A DNA stretch of 64,000 bases from positions 124,001-188,000 of the forward strand of contig CAKPEI010000002.1 in assembly GCA_934149365.1 (NCBI GenBank), given 5' to 3'. The notes beneath the pieces were generated by a model. It did not search any database, was not told the DNA's origin, and saw nothing but the letters and a program-made list of their open reading frames with translations. The translations under genes and the position numbers were made by a program. The stretch is from an uncultured Clostridia bacterium (lineage in GTDB: Bacteria > Bacillota > Clostridia > TANB77 > CAG-465). Shown in pieces: positions 16,693 to 26,212 of this stretch; within the stretch, counting starts at the first letter, position 1; each line of letters begins with the position of its first letter.

Positions 16693-16765
16693 GCAATGAG
16701 ACAAATATGACATGCAATATATATTAATAAAGAGAATAACATTAATCATAAGGAGTTGTGATTTA

Positions 16766-17458
16766 ATGTTATCTTTTTTATCTAGTATATTTTCATATGT
16801 AGCTTTTTTATTTGGGTATATATCAAATGCAAATTTGTTTCCTGAGCCACTTAGTAAATCAGAAGAACAGTACCTGCTTAAAAAGTACTTTGGTGGGGAT
16901 AAAGAGGCAAAAGATAAATTAGTGGAACATAATTTAAGGCTTGTTGCGCATATAGCCAAAAAGTACGCAAACAACAAGCAAGATAATGAGGAATATATTT
17001 CTATAGGTACAATTGGACTTATAAAGGGAATAAACAGTTTTAGTGAAGAAAAAGGATATAAATTAAGCACGTATATATCAAAGTGTATTGAAAATGAAAT
17101 ACTAATGCATATTAGGAGTATGAAAAAGACACAATCAGATGTATCAATGAACAATATCATAGGTACAGATAAAGACGGAAATGACATGGAGCTAATGGAT
17201 GTATTAAACAGTGATGAAATAGACCCTATAGATAATATATATAACAAAATGATAACCAAACAAATGCTAGAATATATAAAAAATGAATTGCCGGAAAGAG
17301 AAAGAGAAATTATGTATGATAGATATGGCCTTTTTGGAAGAAAAATTAAGACTCAGCAAGAGGTAGCAGATAGTATGGGTATATCACGTTCTTATGTTTC
17401 AAGAATAGAAACCAAAGTACAGAAAAAACTAAATAAAATTATAAAGTATTGTGAGTAA
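16766..17458 (+). CDS. sigK: Sporulation sigma factor SigK (pro-sigma-K)
   Basis: 230 residues. The hydrophobic N-terminus (about 1-20, LSFLSSIFSYVAFLFGYI) is the pro-sequence that is cleaved at the outer forespore membrane. Region 2 (EHNLRLVAHIAKKY, SIGTIGLIKGINSF), the CIENEILMHIRSMKKTQ region and region 4 (TQQEVADSMGISRSYVSRIE) match SigK. It directs late mother-cell genes for coat and cortex. The gene is continuous, with no skin-type insertion. AAGGAG lies 10 nt before ATG 16766; an earlier ATG at 16712 has no such site. Confidence 0.93.
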   Translation: MLSFLSSIFSYVAFLFGYISNANLFPEPLSKSEEQYLLKKYFGGDKEAKDKLVEHNLRLVAHIAKKYANNKQDNEEYISIGTIGLIKGINSFSEEKGYKLSTYISKCIENEILMHIRSMKKTQSDVSMNNIIGTDKDGNDMELMDVLNSDEIDPIDNIYNKMITKQMLEYIKNELPEREREIMYDRYGLFGRKIKTQQEVADSMGISRSYVSRIETKVQKKLNKIIKYCE

Positions 17459-17460
17459 AA

Positions 17461-17497
17461 AAATAGTGTGCTTGCTTAATTTAGCAGCACACTATTT
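17461..17497. terminator. Bidirectional terminator between sigK and the GDPD gene
   Basis: A 12-bp stem (AAATAGTGTGCT/AGCACACTATTT). Its 3' arm overlaps the stop of the convergent gene. Confidence 0.75.
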
Positions 17498-18382
17498 CCG
17501 TTTTTGTAATTCTTTTAATATGTCGTTCATGAATGGGATATATTCCTCATATTTTTCAGCTTCAAATATATAGTTATCATAAATAAGGGGAGATATATTG
17601 AGTTCATGTATGCTAGTCAAAGTCCAACCTATTACAGGCCTTTTGGTAACCTTACTAGCTATTCCTACAACAGTATTCTGAACTTCATCGGTTTTGTCGT
17701 TAATGAATTCTTCGATTTTGTTGTTCCACTTTCTACTCTTACTGATTTCCAGACCTATGTAGTCAGCTCTTGCTATCCAACATATAGTAGACATCAGTTT
17801 TTCATACAAATTCGCAATGGATTCGGGGTTTTTCATTGTGAATGTATCAATAATAGTTTTTCCTCTGCAGATAAGTTGACCTCTTAGAGCACTTGGTAAT
17901 TCTCTTCCCATTATTAAAACAAAAAAAGGGTTGAAAGATTGTAGTGCATATTCTGCTTTGTAATTTTCAAGTAAACTAATTATATTTTTTCGGTATTTAG
18001 TTAGCTTGAGTAAAGAGGTTTCCTTAAAGTCCAAGACCATTGGAACCTTTCCATTATTAAATTTGATACATTCTTCTAACGTTAATATTTTACTCCCTTT
18101 GATTGAAGAATTTAATTCGCCTAGGGTCAGCTTGCTAATTGGAACCTCCTTTCCATTAATAGAGACATAAAAATCGTGAAAGACAATTGGAATATTATCT
18201 TTTGTTTGCACAATATCTATCTCGAATGGAATGTTCTTTTCCATAGAAAGCTGTATGGACTCTAAGGAATTGTCAAAAACTTGCTTACCATTAATGTTTC
18301 CAAAAATTCCTTTATGTGATATCGGAAAATCTAGAAGGGCGCAGTCGCGCTTGAGCCGTTCAATATACAAGGTAATCATCAT
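17492..18382 (-). CDS. Glycerophosphodiester phosphodiesterase family protein
   Basis: 296 residues with a GDPD-type TIM barrel. The SHKGIFGN...NSLES opening, PFEIDIVQTKDNIPIVFHD and the later VLDFKE strand carry the expected His, Glu and Asp metal and catalytic residues. Such enzymes release glycerol phosphate from glycerophosphodiesters during lipid turnover. The C-terminal half differs from standard GlpQ. The minus-strand leader reads AAAGGAGG directly followed by ATGATG, so the first ATG has no spacer; the second ATG or the TTG four codons later could be the true start. Codon use looks somewhat richer in G+C than that of its neighbours. Confidence 0.75.
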   Translation of the reverse strand: MMITLYIERLKRDCALLDFPISHKGIFGNINGKQVFDNSLESIQLSMEKNIPFEIDIVQTKDNIPIVFHDFYVSINGKEVPISKLTLGELNSSIKGSKILTLEECIKFNNGKVPMVLDFKETSLLKLTKYRKNIISLLENYKAEYALQSFNPFFVLIMGRELPSALRGQLICRGKTIIDTFTMKNPESIANLYEKLMSTICWIARADYIGLEISKSRKWNNKIEEFINDKTDEVQNTVVGIASKVTKRPVIGWTLTSIHELNISPLIYDNYIFEAEKYEEYIPFMNDILKELQKRK

Positions 18383-18512
18383 CCTCCTTTGATAATTATT
18401 ACATGGTGATAATTATACTATAATATACGTTCAAAGTCAAATTTGGGGGGGATTTGTCAAACATAAAAAATCAATATAAGCGTATAAATAGTACTAGTAA
18501 AGGAGCGTAAAA

Positions 18513-19907
18513 TTGAATATAGATGCAGTTATAATAATTATATATTTATTAATAATACTTTTAATTGGTTTGGTGTCTTCAAGGAAATTAAACACAATAG
18601 ATGATTTTGCGGTGTCTAATGTAAAATATGGAAAAACAGTTATTTTCATTACTATGTGCTGTTCCTTTTTAGGTGGTGGCTTTTCATTTGGTAATGCTGC
18701 AGAGGTATATAAAAATGGTATAGGAAATATATTTGCACTTTTTGGGTTTGGCATAGGTCAAATTTTTATTGGAAAATATATAGCAACAAAAATGGGAAGA
18801 TTTGAGGGCTGTATTTCAACTGGAAACATAATGGAAAGAATGTATGGGAAAAGAATGCAAGTTATAACAGGGATACTTGCTACCATAATTTGTTCAGGAA
18901 TATTAGGAGCACAAGTTAGCGTTATGGGAAATATATTTTACGCATTTATGGGAATACCTCCTGTAGTTGGTGTAATAATTGGTTTTGGTATAGTATTAAT
19001 ATATTCTACAATGGGTGGAATAAAAGCTGATATAATAACGGACATAATTCAGTTTGGTATTTTGATTATAGGAATACCGTTTTTAGTTATATATGGAACC
19101 CATGCTGCAGGTGGAGTGACAAATGTACTAACTAGTGTACCAAAAGAATATTTTAATATTTTTAATAATAGTAGTATAGGAAGTTTCCTTTCAGTATTTT
19201 TTACACTTATGATAGGAGAAATGCTAGTGCCACCATACATACAAAGATTATTGATTGGTAAAGAGGCACAAGATACATCTAAAGCTACAATAATGAGTGG
19301 TTTCGCATCGTTTATTTTCTTTATTTTGACTGGTCTTGTTGGACTTATATCATATAGTATAGATAAAAATATGGTTCCAGAAATGGCTATGATAGGAATC
19401 ATACGAAAGGTACTTCCTGTAGGACTTAGTGGGGTGATTATATCGGCTATGATGGCCATAGTTTTATCAACTGCTGATTCTTTTTTAAATAGTGCAGCTG
19501 TTAGTGTTATAAATGATGTGTATTTACCTTTAAAGCAAGGAAATGTTGGTCAAAAAGAAAAACTAAAGATAGTAAGAATTGCAAATATAATCATAGGAGT
19601 AATAGCAGTACTAGTGGCATTACTTGTACCTAGACTTTTAGATATATTAACATTATCATATAGTTTTTGGGCACCTACTTTACTTCCGATTTTACTTCTT
19701 TCTATATTGGGACTTAACTTGAGTAAAAAATCAGTTTGGATAGGTGTAATTTCAGGAATAGGAAGTTCCCTATACTGGAATTTGATATTAAATAAATCAT
19801 ATAGCATTGATGGTCTTTTAATAGGTTTTGCTATTAACATGATAATAACTGTATTATTACATTTCTCTAAGAAAGTTATATATGTTAAAATAAACTCTAA
19901 GACATAG
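18513..19907 (+). CDS. Sodium:solute symporter family transporter
   Basis: 464 residues, almost entirely hydrophobic, with about 13 membrane helices. The SSS family is indicated by the GLVSSRKLNTIDDFAVS opening, the GGGFSFGNAAEVYKNG segment, YSTMGGIKADIITDIIQF and SAMMAIVLSTADSFLNSAAV, the last containing the conserved Na-binding Ser/Thr region. The substrate cannot be inferred. The start is TTG 18513 behind AAAGGAG. It stands alone before tRNA-Thr. Confidence 0.85.
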   Translation: MNIDAVIIIIYLLIILLIGLVSSRKLNTIDDFAVSNVKYGKTVIFITMCCSFLGGGFSFGNAAEVYKNGIGNIFALFGFGIGQIFIGKYIATKMGRFEGCISTGNIMERMYGKRMQVITGILATIICSGILGAQVSVMGNIFYAFMGIPPVVGVIIGFGIVLIYSTMGGIKADIITDIIQFGILIIGIPFLVIYGTHAAGGVTNVLTSVPKEYFNIFNNSSIGSFLSVFFTLMIGEMLVPPYIQRLLIGKEAQDTSKATIMSGFASFIFFILTGLVGLISYSIDKNMVPEMAMIGIIRKVLPVGLSGVIISAMMAIVLSTADSFLNSAAVSVINDVYLPLKQGNVGQKEKLKIVRIANIIIGVIAVLVALLVPRLLDILTLSYSFWAPTLLPILLLSILGLNLSKKSVWIGVISGIGSSLYWNLILNKSYSIDGLLIGFAINMIITVLLHFSKKVIYVKINSKT

Positions 19908-19959
19908 AGAATATTTAGCTATTGATTTTGATAAAATTAATGATATAATAATACAAATT

Positions 19960-20035
19960 GCTTCCATAGCTCAGTAGGTAGAGCGCATCCATGGTAAGGA
20001 TGAGGTCATGAGTTCAATTCTCATTGGAAGCTCCA
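19960..20035 (+). tRNA. tRNA-Thr (anticodon GGT)
   Basis: A complete cloverleaf with acceptor GCTTCCA/TGGAAGC and encoded CCA. The anticodon loop ATGGTAA gives GGT. A TTGATT-16-TATAAT promoter lies at 19922-19949. Confidence 0.95.
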
Positions 20036-20044
20036 AAATATAGA

Positions 20045-20087
20045 AAAACAAGCAGATTTTAAAAATGTTTAGAACTGCTTGTTTTTT
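20045..20087 (+). terminator. Intrinsic terminator of tRNA-Thr
   Basis: An 11-bp stem (AAAACAAGCAG/CTGCTTGTTTT) followed by Ts. Confidence 0.75.
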
Positions 20088-20211
20088 ACTTTTTTAGGTA
20101 GCATCAAACATGTATATTATTAATTTTTCGATAAAAGTATAAATTTGTCTTTTTTAGTTGAAATATTTTGAAATATATAATAATATATTAGTATAATTTT
20201 GGAGAAAAATA

Positions 20212-21165
20212 ATGGACGATAAGAATGTATTAAACGGCGAAAGTTTTTCTTCATTATATACCAAGTTATATAATGAAAATTTTGAAGAACTAGAAAATCT
20301 TAGAAAAAAAGAAGCAAGTAATGCACTAAAGATATTGTTACCGGTACTTGTTGTAATGTTGGCTATATTTATATTCCCTTTTGCTAATTTTGCAGTAGTG
20401 CCATTAGTAATATTGTTTGTTTTTGCATGTATAGTAAGCACAACCAAAAAAGGTGTGGGAAATCAGGCAGCTGGCAAGGCTTCGTATAGTGAAACATTTA
20501 AGAAAAAAATTATTTCGCCTATGATAAATGAAGCAATACCAGGAAGTGAATATTTCCCAAATGATGGGTTAACAAAAGTAGAATATGACAAGGGTGAATG
20601 GGAATTTTACGATAGGTTTTATTCAGAGGATAAACTTATTATTCCTTTAAAATTTGCTTTTAATGAAAATGTAAAAATTAATTTGCAAGTTGCAGAAGTG
20701 CATACAGAGAATAGACATGAAGATTCTGAGGGTAATGTTTCATATGTAACAAAATTTTATGGTATGGCTGGATTTGTTACATTACCAAAGAGCATAAATG
20801 GCAAAATAAAGGTTAAAAATGACGGAGCTGCATTATTTTCTAAAGATAAAATAAAAATGGACATGGTTGAGTTTGAAAAGTTATTTGACGTTCAAGCAGA
20901 TGATAAAATAAAGGCAATGCAGATACTTACATCGGATGTAATGGCTGATATGATAGATGTGGTTAAGGCCACAAAAATTAAGTTTGAGTTTTATTTAAAA
21001 GATGATAAAATGTATATAAGGTTTCATACAGGAGCAATGTTTGAGCCAGACACATTTGGTAAAGCAATGAAATTTGAAGAACTTAAAAGATATTTTGATA
21101 TTACAACTTTGTTAAGCAAAGTAACTACTGATATATGTAAAGTTATACTAGAAACAGAGTTATAA
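20212..21165 (+). CDS. DUF3137-domain membrane protein
   Basis: 317 residues. A helical N-terminus is followed by two adjacent membrane helices (about 42-60 and 63-82), then a large soluble domain with EYFPNDGL, the EVHTENR strand and a C-terminal KDDKMYIRFHTG...FEP motif, as in DUF3137 proteins. The function is unknown. DUF3137 genes are commonly paired with lemA, and here lemA follows after 13 nt, which supports both calls and suggests a shared membrane complex. Confidence 0.75.
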   Translation: MDDKNVLNGESFSSLYTKLYNENFEELENLRKKEASNALKILLPVLVVMLAIFIFPFANFAVVPLVILFVFACIVSTTKKGVGNQAAGKASYSETFKKKIISPMINEAIPGSEYFPNDGLTKVEYDKGEWEFYDRFYSEDKLIIPLKFAFNENVKINLQVAEVHTENRHEDSEGNVSYVTKFYGMAGFVTLPKSINGKIKVKNDGAALFSKDKIKMDMVEFEKLFDVQADDKIKAMQILTSDVMADMIDVVKATKIKFEFYLKDDKMYIRFHTGAMFEPDTFGKAMKFEELKRYFDITTLLSKVTTDICKVILETEL

Positions 21166-21178
21166 AAAGGAGAGAAAA

Positions 21179-21862
21179 ATGGAAGGTAATAAATTTGTTC
21201 AAACAATTTTAACAATAATTTTTGTGTTGTTTTTTATAATGTTGATACTTGGTTCTATGATACCTCTTTGGCAGCTTAAGGCACCAAATATTATTAAAGT
21301 TGATCATTTTAGCAATATTAGACCAATTAGTTGGATATCACTAGCGGTTGTTGTTTTTTTGCTATATATAATATCTACATATAACGGTCTTGTGGCACTA
21401 AAGAAAAAAGTAGAGCAATCAAAAAGTGGAGTAGATGTGTACTTAAAGCAGAGATTTGATTTGATACCAAACGTAGTCGAAACTGTAAAAGGTTATGCCA
21501 AATATGAAGAAGATGTTTTAGAAAAGATAATAAAAATAAGAAATGAATATAGTAATAATTCACAGGATAATATGAAAGTAAATGCTACACTTAATGAGGA
21601 ATATAATAAACTTATGGCAGTAGTTGAAAGTTATCCAGAACTTAAAGCAAACGAATCTTTTTTAATTTTACAAAAGCAACTTTCTAAAATCGAAAGTCAA
21701 CTGCAAGCTGCTAGAAGAATATATAATTTAGATGTGACAGAATACAACACTAAAGCTCAGAGCTTTCCAACAAATGTGGTAGCTGCTATATTTAAGTTTA
21801 AAGAGATAGCATTGTTTGAAATTGATGCTTCAGAAAAAGAAAATATAAATATAGAAATTTAA
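21179..21862 (+). CDS. LemA family protein
   Basis: 227 residues. Two membrane helices (about 10-30 and 47-65) are followed by a coiled helical domain. The signature KKKVEQSKSGVDVYLKQRFDLIPNVVETVKGYAKYE is the classic LemA segment (Q-R-D-L-I-P-N-L-V). LemA proteins are structural or signalling membrane proteins of unclear function. An AAGGAGAG site precedes ATG 21179, and a hairpin follows. Confidence 0.88.
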   Translation: MEGNKFVQTILTIIFVLFFIMLILGSMIPLWQLKAPNIIKVDHFSNIRPISWISLAVVVFLLYIISTYNGLVALKKKVEQSKSGVDVYLKQRFDLIPNVVETVKGYAKYEEDVLEKIIKIRNEYSNNSQDNMKVNATLNEEYNKLMAVVESYPELKANESFLILQKQLSKIESQLQAARRIYNLDVTEYNTKAQSFPTNVVAAIFKFKEIALFEIDASEKENINIEI

Positions 21863-21886
21863 AATATGTTTTTTACCAAAGATAAA

Positions 21887-21918
21887 GTTGAAACAGTACA
21901 TTTACTGTTTCAGCTTTT
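21887..21918 (+). terminator. Intrinsic terminator after lemA
   Basis: A 12-bp stem (GTTGAAACAGTA/TACTGTTTCAGC) with a CATT loop and a short T run. Confidence 0.75.
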
Positions 21919-21954
21919 CTGCGGTCAAAATGACGAATTATAGGAGAGGGTAAG

Positions 21955-24108
21955 ATGAATGACAATATAATGTTAGAGATAAGCAAAGATATGAATATAA
22001 AAAAATCACAGGTAGAGAAGACTTTAGAATTATTAAAAGACAATAACACGATTCCTTTTATAGCAAGATATCGTAAAGAGGTTACAGGTAATTTAGACGA
22101 GGAACAAATAAGAAAAATAAGCGAAGTGTACGAATACCAAGTTAATCTTCAAAAGAGAAAAGATGATGTTATAAGATTAATAGATGAAAAAGGAATGCTT
22201 ACAGAAGAATTAAAGCAAGAAATATTAAAAGCAAGTAAACTTGTTGAAATAGAAGATATATATAGACCATTTAAAGAAAAAAAGAAAACAAAAGGTTTAG
22301 AGGCAATAAATAATGGACTAGAACCTCTTGCTAAAGAAATTATGACTTTTCCAACTAATATGCCCGATGTGTCAAAATATATAAATGAAAAAGTAAAATC
22401 AGAAGAGGAAGCTATAACTGGAGCAAAGTATATTATAGCAGAAATAGTTAGTGATAATTCTAATTATAGAAAATGGATAAGAAATAATATATTTAGATAT
22501 GGAAGCATAAGTAGCAAAATAAAGAAAAATGCTGAGGATGAGAATAAAGTATATAATATGTACTATGATTACGCAGAAAAGATAAGGAATATAAAATCCC
22601 ATAGGGTACTTGCTTTAAATAGGGGAGAAAAAGAAGGAATACTTACAGTTTCAATATCTGATGATAAGGAAAATGTACTAAAATGGCTAGAAAGTAAAGT
22701 AGTAAAAAGTGAGAAGCAAAAAACATCACCTGCATATAAATTTGTTATAGAAGCTATTGAAGATAGCTATAAAAGATTAATATTTCCTAGCATTCAAAGA
22801 GAAATACGTAAGGAACTTACTGAAAAAGCAGATGAAGTCGCAATAGATGTATTTGCTAAAAATTTAGAAAAATTGCTTTTACAGCCTCCTATGAAAGAAA
22901 AAGTTGTTTTAGGCTTAGATCCTGCATATAGAACTGGATGTAAATTAGCTGTTATTGATGGGACTGGTAAGCCTGAGAATATATCTGTAATATATCCGCA
23001 TGAACCTAAAAATCAATACATGGAGAGTAAAAATAAATTGCTAGAATTGATAGATAAATATTCCGTTGATGTTATTGCAATTGGAAATGGAACTGCATCA
23101 AGAGAGAGTGAAGCACTAGTTGCTGATACTATAAAAAGCAGTAAAAGACCTGTTAAATATATAATGGTAAATGAAGCTGGTGCAAGTGTATATTCTGCAA
23201 GTAAACTAGCTATAGAAGAATTTCCTAATTTGCATGTAGAAGAAAGAAGTGCAATAAGTATTGCCAGAAGATTGCAAGATCCATTAAGTGAACTTGTAAA
23301 GATAGATTCTAAAAGTATAGGAGTAGGTCAGTATCAACATGATGTGCAAGAAAAAAGGCTAGATGAGTCATTAGAATTTGTTGTAACAAAAGCTGTAAAT
23401 AGTGTAGGTGTAAATGTTAATACTGCAAGTAAATCACTTTTATCACATGTATCTGGACTTAATAAAAAATCAATTGAGGCTATACTTGATTATAGAGATA
23501 AGAAAGGAAAGATAAAATCTAGAAAAGAATTAAAAAACATAAAATCATATGGTGATAAGGCATATGAACAATCAATAGGCTTTATTAGAATAGTAGATGG
23601 AGAAAACATTTTAGATAAAACCGCTATACATCCTGAAAGTTATGATAAAACACTTAAATTATTAGATAGCTTGGACATTAATATTTCAGAAATTGGAAAT
23701 GATGATGTAAAGAATAAGCTTAAAAATGTAGATATAAAGAAAGAATCTGAAAGTATAGGAATAGATGAATATACGTTAACTGATATAGTATCTTGTTTAA
23801 TAGCACCAGGAAGAGATCCAAGAGATGATGTCCCTGCTCCTATCTTAAGAGGGGATGTATTAAAATTAGAAGACTTAAAAGTTGGAATGAAATTAAAAGG
23901 AACTGTTAGAAATGTCGTTGATTTTGGAGCTTTTATCGACATCGGAATAAAAAATGATGGACTAGTGCATATTTCTAAGATAACAGACAGATATATAAAA
24001 CATCCGCTAGAAGTATTAAATGTAGGTGATACTGTAGATTGTTATGTTGATGAGGTTTTTATGGATAAGAAAAAGGTATCACTTTCTTTAATAGAACCTA
24101 AAAAATAA
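21955..24108 (+). CDS. tex: Tex family RNA-binding protein
   Basis: 717 residues, the usual size. In order: N-terminal helical Tex domain with TIPFIARYRKE, a YqgF/RNase-H-like domain (VLGLDPAYRTGCKLAVID), helix-hairpin-helix repeats (around NTASKSLLSHVSGLNKKSIE) and a C-terminal S1 domain (GTVRNVVDFGAFIDIGIKNDGLVHIS). Tex (related to eukaryotic Spt6) binds nucleic acids and influences transcription. It appears as a single-gene unit, with AGGAGAGGG before the ATG. Confidence 0.95.
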   Translation: MNDNIMLEISKDMNIKKSQVEKTLELLKDNNTIPFIARYRKEVTGNLDEEQIRKISEVYEYQVNLQKRKDDVIRLIDEKGMLTEELKQEILKASKLVEIEDIYRPFKEKKKTKGLEAINNGLEPLAKEIMTFPTNMPDVSKYINEKVKSEEEAITGAKYIIAEIVSDNSNYRKWIRNNIFRYGSISSKIKKNAEDENKVYNMYYDYAEKIRNIKSHRVLALNRGEKEGILTVSISDDKENVLKWLESKVVKSEKQKTSPAYKFVIEAIEDSYKRLIFPSIQREIRKELTEKADEVAIDVFAKNLEKLLLQPPMKEKVVLGLDPAYRTGCKLAVIDGTGKPENISVIYPHEPKNQYMESKNKLLELIDKYSVDVIAIGNGTASRESEALVADTIKSSKRPVKYIMVNEAGASVYSASKLAIEEFPNLHVEERSAISIARRLQDPLSELVKIDSKSIGVGQYQHDVQEKRLDESLEFVVTKAVNSVGVNVNTASKSLLSHVSGLNKKSIEAILDYRDKKGKIKSRKELKNIKSYGDKAYEQSIGFIRIVDGENILDKTAIHPESYDKTLKLLDSLDINISEIGNDDVKNKLKNVDIKKESESIGIDEYTLTDIVSCLIAPGRDPRDDVPAPILRGDVLKLEDLKVGMKLKGTVRNVVDFGAFIDIGIKNDGLVHISKITDRYIKHPLEVLNVGDTVDCYVDEVFMDKKKVSLSLIEPKK

Positions 24109-24188
24109 ATTATTGATATTCAAAAGAAGCCGTAAATAAACTTAAGATAAAATTTAAAAATACATTATTATATTTAGGAGGATTATAT

Positions 24189-24782
24189 ATGGCAAAGTTA
24201 AAATTATGCTATGGAGCTATGAATGCTGGTAAAACTATGGAAGCAATAAGAGTTATGTTTAATTATGAACAATTAGGGCATAGAGTGTTGCTTATGAAAC
24301 CTGAGGTTGATACCAAAGGTGGAGACATGATTGTAAGTAGAACAGGTTATAACAAAAAAGTGGATGTTATGTTAAAAAAAGATGATGATGCATATAAAGT
24401 ATTTCTTAAGGAAAATTCTCATGGTAAAAATATCAAGTGTGTAATTGTAGATGAAGCTCAATTCTTAACAAAAAAACAAGTTGAAGAACTTACAGATATT
24501 TGCGATAAAAAAGATATTGCAGTTATGACATATGCTTTAAAAAATAATTTTCAAGGTGAGCTTTTTCCAGGAGTAAAAGCATTGATAGAATATGCTGACG
24601 AAATAGAGGAAATACCTACACTATGCTTCAATTGTTTAGATGAACCTAGAAAAGCAAGATTTAATGTTAGGATAAAAGACGGCAAGCCTATTACTATTGG
24701 TGATGAAGTAGCAATAGATGGAGAGGGCGTAGAATATATACCTGTTTGTAGAAAGTGCTTTAAGGAAATAAAAAGAGGTTAA
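24189..24782 (+). CDS. tdk: Thymidine kinase
   Basis: 197 residues, type II thymidine kinase. The P-loop (GAMNAGKT), the DEAQFL Walker B with the catalytic Glu, the lasso region and two zinc-binding Cys pairs (CFNC and CRKC) are all present. It phosphorylates thymidine for DNA-precursor salvage. AGGAGG precedes the ATG. It is monocistronic, before tRNA-Gly. Confidence 0.95.
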   Translation: MAKLKLCYGAMNAGKTMEAIRVMFNYEQLGHRVLLMKPEVDTKGGDMIVSRTGYNKKVDVMLKKDDDAYKVFLKENSHGKNIKCVIVDEAQFLTKKQVEELTDICDKKDIAVMTYALKNNFQGELFPGVKALIEYADEIEEIPTLCFNCLDEPRKARFNVRIKDGKPITIGDEVAIDGEGVEYIPVCRKCFKEIKRG

Positions 24783-24796
24783 CCTGCTTTAGCTTG

Positions 24797-24825
24797 TTGA
24801 AATGTGTAATATATTATGATAAAAT
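24797..24825 (+). promoter_or_regulatory. Promoter of tRNA-Gly(TCC)
   Basis: TTGAAA and TAAAAT with a 17-nt spacer, ending 12 nt before the tRNA. Confidence 0.7.
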
Positions 24826-24836
24826 ATATTACACAT

Positions 24837-24910
24837 GCGAGATTAGTTTAGTGGTAGAATAGAAGGCTTCCGATCTTTTGACGCGGGTTCGATTCCCGCA
24901 TCTCGCTCCA
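24837..24910 (+). tRNA. tRNA-Gly (anticodon TCC)
   Basis: Acceptor GCGAGAT/ATCTCGC with encoded CCA. The anticodon loop CTTCCGA gives TCC. The anticodon stem contains two G-U pairs. Confidence 0.9.
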
Positions 24911-24955
24911 ATTTGTAAGTAGACCATAGGCATAGCCTATGGTCTACTTACAAAT
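24911..24955. repeat. Perfect 21-bp inverted repeat abutting tRNA-Gly
   Basis: The arms at 24911-24931 and 24935-24955 are exactly complementary, with an ATA loop. The repeat starts on the base after the tRNA CCA. No T run follows on either strand, so it is not a typical intrinsic terminator, although it may still end or protect the tRNA transcript. Confidence 0.8.
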
Positions 24956-24956
24956 G

Positions 24957-24990
24957 AAAAAATACACCCCAGAATTTAATGTTCTGGGGT
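24957..24990 (-). terminator. Terminator of the zinc-ribbon/PrsW operon
   Basis: On the minus strand, a 9-bp stem (ACCCCAGAA/TTCTGGGGT) is followed by GTATTTTTT. Confidence 0.8.
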
Positions 24991-25026
24991 AATTTGTTAT
25001 ATTTTTTTCATTCTTTTATAAGGTTA

Positions 25027-26211
25027 TTAGCTTGAAAGAGAAGAAGTATCTTCTTGCACATTTTCTAATATTTTAGCATCGTCAATTTGTTTTAAACCTA
25101 AGTTTATGAAATAAACTATTACAAGCCAAGCAAGAACTGTCATTGTTAATTGTACTAGATAATATGGAGCTTCAATAGGCATATCCCATACACCATGTAA
25201 TACAACTGGTATTAGACAAATTAATAAGAATCTTCTATCATTTATGTGTTTTTTGTCTAGCTTATCAAAGCCTTTAACGTACATTAATGCTGCACCTTCA
25301 ATAGCTGCCCAAGCAACGTGCCCGCCAGGAGCTAAGAAACCACGTAATTTTATTATTTCAAGCATTGCTTGAAGACCACTATTTAAACCGAATTTTAATA
25401 TATATCCAGCTGTTTCAAAAGCTGCGAAACCGGCACCAACTGCTGCACCTATTAACAAACCATCTAATATATAGTTACTCTTTTTACTTTTGAATAAGAA
25501 AACTGCAACTATAACTGCTTTTGCCGCTTCTTCAACTAAACCAATTAGTAATGCACCCATGTAAGTTTGGGTTGTAGCGTTTGCATCGAAGTATGGGAGT
25601 GAAAAATAAAGTATTGCCAAAATCAATGATAATGCTCCACCCAGTACAAAGTATTTTATAACTTTATAAAAAGGTATGTTCCTAAATAAATTAATTTCAA
25701 AGAAAAACATTAATACTGTTACAGGAACAGCAAAAGCAGCTAGCATAATCATTATAGGTAAAAAGTTAATGTTTCCATATGATATAAATCCAATACGTGT
25801 AGGAATATATGCAATTAGGAAAAATACTAATATTTTGAAATATACCCATGCACTAGCTTTAGTAGGATCAATATCTTTTAGCTCAGGAGTGGTTTTTTCT
25901 GAGCCACAAGTAAATAATTCATCTAATTCTTCATCAGAATGTTTTTTTAAAGTGTTTTTAAATAAGTCTTTAAAAGTTACATAGCTTTTTGATGTTGCTC
26001 CAGTTAACCTATCTAGGTTTTCAGTAATTATATTTGTTGCATTTTTTTTATTGATAGGGTACCCGCAATCAGGGCAATTTATTTCATCACCTTTTAATTT
26101 TCTGCCACATTCTGGGCAAGTTTCTAAGTTTATTTTTACTCCACAATGTGGACAAGTTTTTGCACTTGAAGAAATACTTTCTCCACATTCTTCACATTTT
26201 ATTAGTGCCAT
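25027..26211 (-). CDS. prsW: Zinc-ribbon protein with PrsW-type intramembrane metalloprotease domain
   Basis: 394 residues. The N-terminus has two zinc ribbons (CEECG...CPHCG and CPECG...CPDCG, residues 5-52), then a linker and about eight membrane helices. Protease motifs are clear: EEAAK (LIGLVEEAAKAVIV), FAAFE (GAGFAAFETAGY), the GHVAWAAIEG segment and HGVWD. PrsW of B. subtilis cleaves anti-sigma factor RsiW at site 1; here no sigma/anti-sigma pair is adjacent. Fusion to zinc ribbons suggests that metal or partner binding controls it. It lies 1 nt after the companion gene. Confidence 0.85.
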   Translation of the reverse strand: MALIKCEECGESISSSAKTCPHCGVKINLETCPECGRKLKGDEINCPDCGYPINKKNATNIITENLDRLTGATSKSYVTFKDLFKNTLKKHSDEELDELFTCGSEKTTPELKDIDPTKASAWVYFKILVFFLIAYIPTRIGFISYGNINFLPIMIMLAAFAVPVTVLMFFFEINLFRNIPFYKVIKYFVLGGALSLILAILYFSLPYFDANATTQTYMGALLIGLVEEAAKAVIVAVFLFKSKKSNYILDGLLIGAAVGAGFAAFETAGYILKFGLNSGLQAMLEIIKLRGFLAPGGHVAWAAIEGAALMYVKGFDKLDKKHINDRRFLLICLIPVVLHGVWDMPIEAPYYLVQLTMTVLAWLVIVYFINLGLKQIDDAKILENVQEDTSSLSS

Positions 26212-26212
26212 A

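Noticed and set aside
16681..17259. Minus-strand frame opposite sigK (192 codons)
   Set aside because: Shadow of sigK; no ribosome-binding site or terminator on that strand.
16766..17458. skin-type element or recombinase interrupting sigK
   Set aside because: The sigK frame is continuous from pro-sequence to region 4, and no recombinase gene is nearby.
24911..24955. Integrase attachment site at tRNA-Gly
   Set aside because: No integrase, duplicated tRNA 3' end or island boundary is visible near it; kept only as an unusual inverted repeat.
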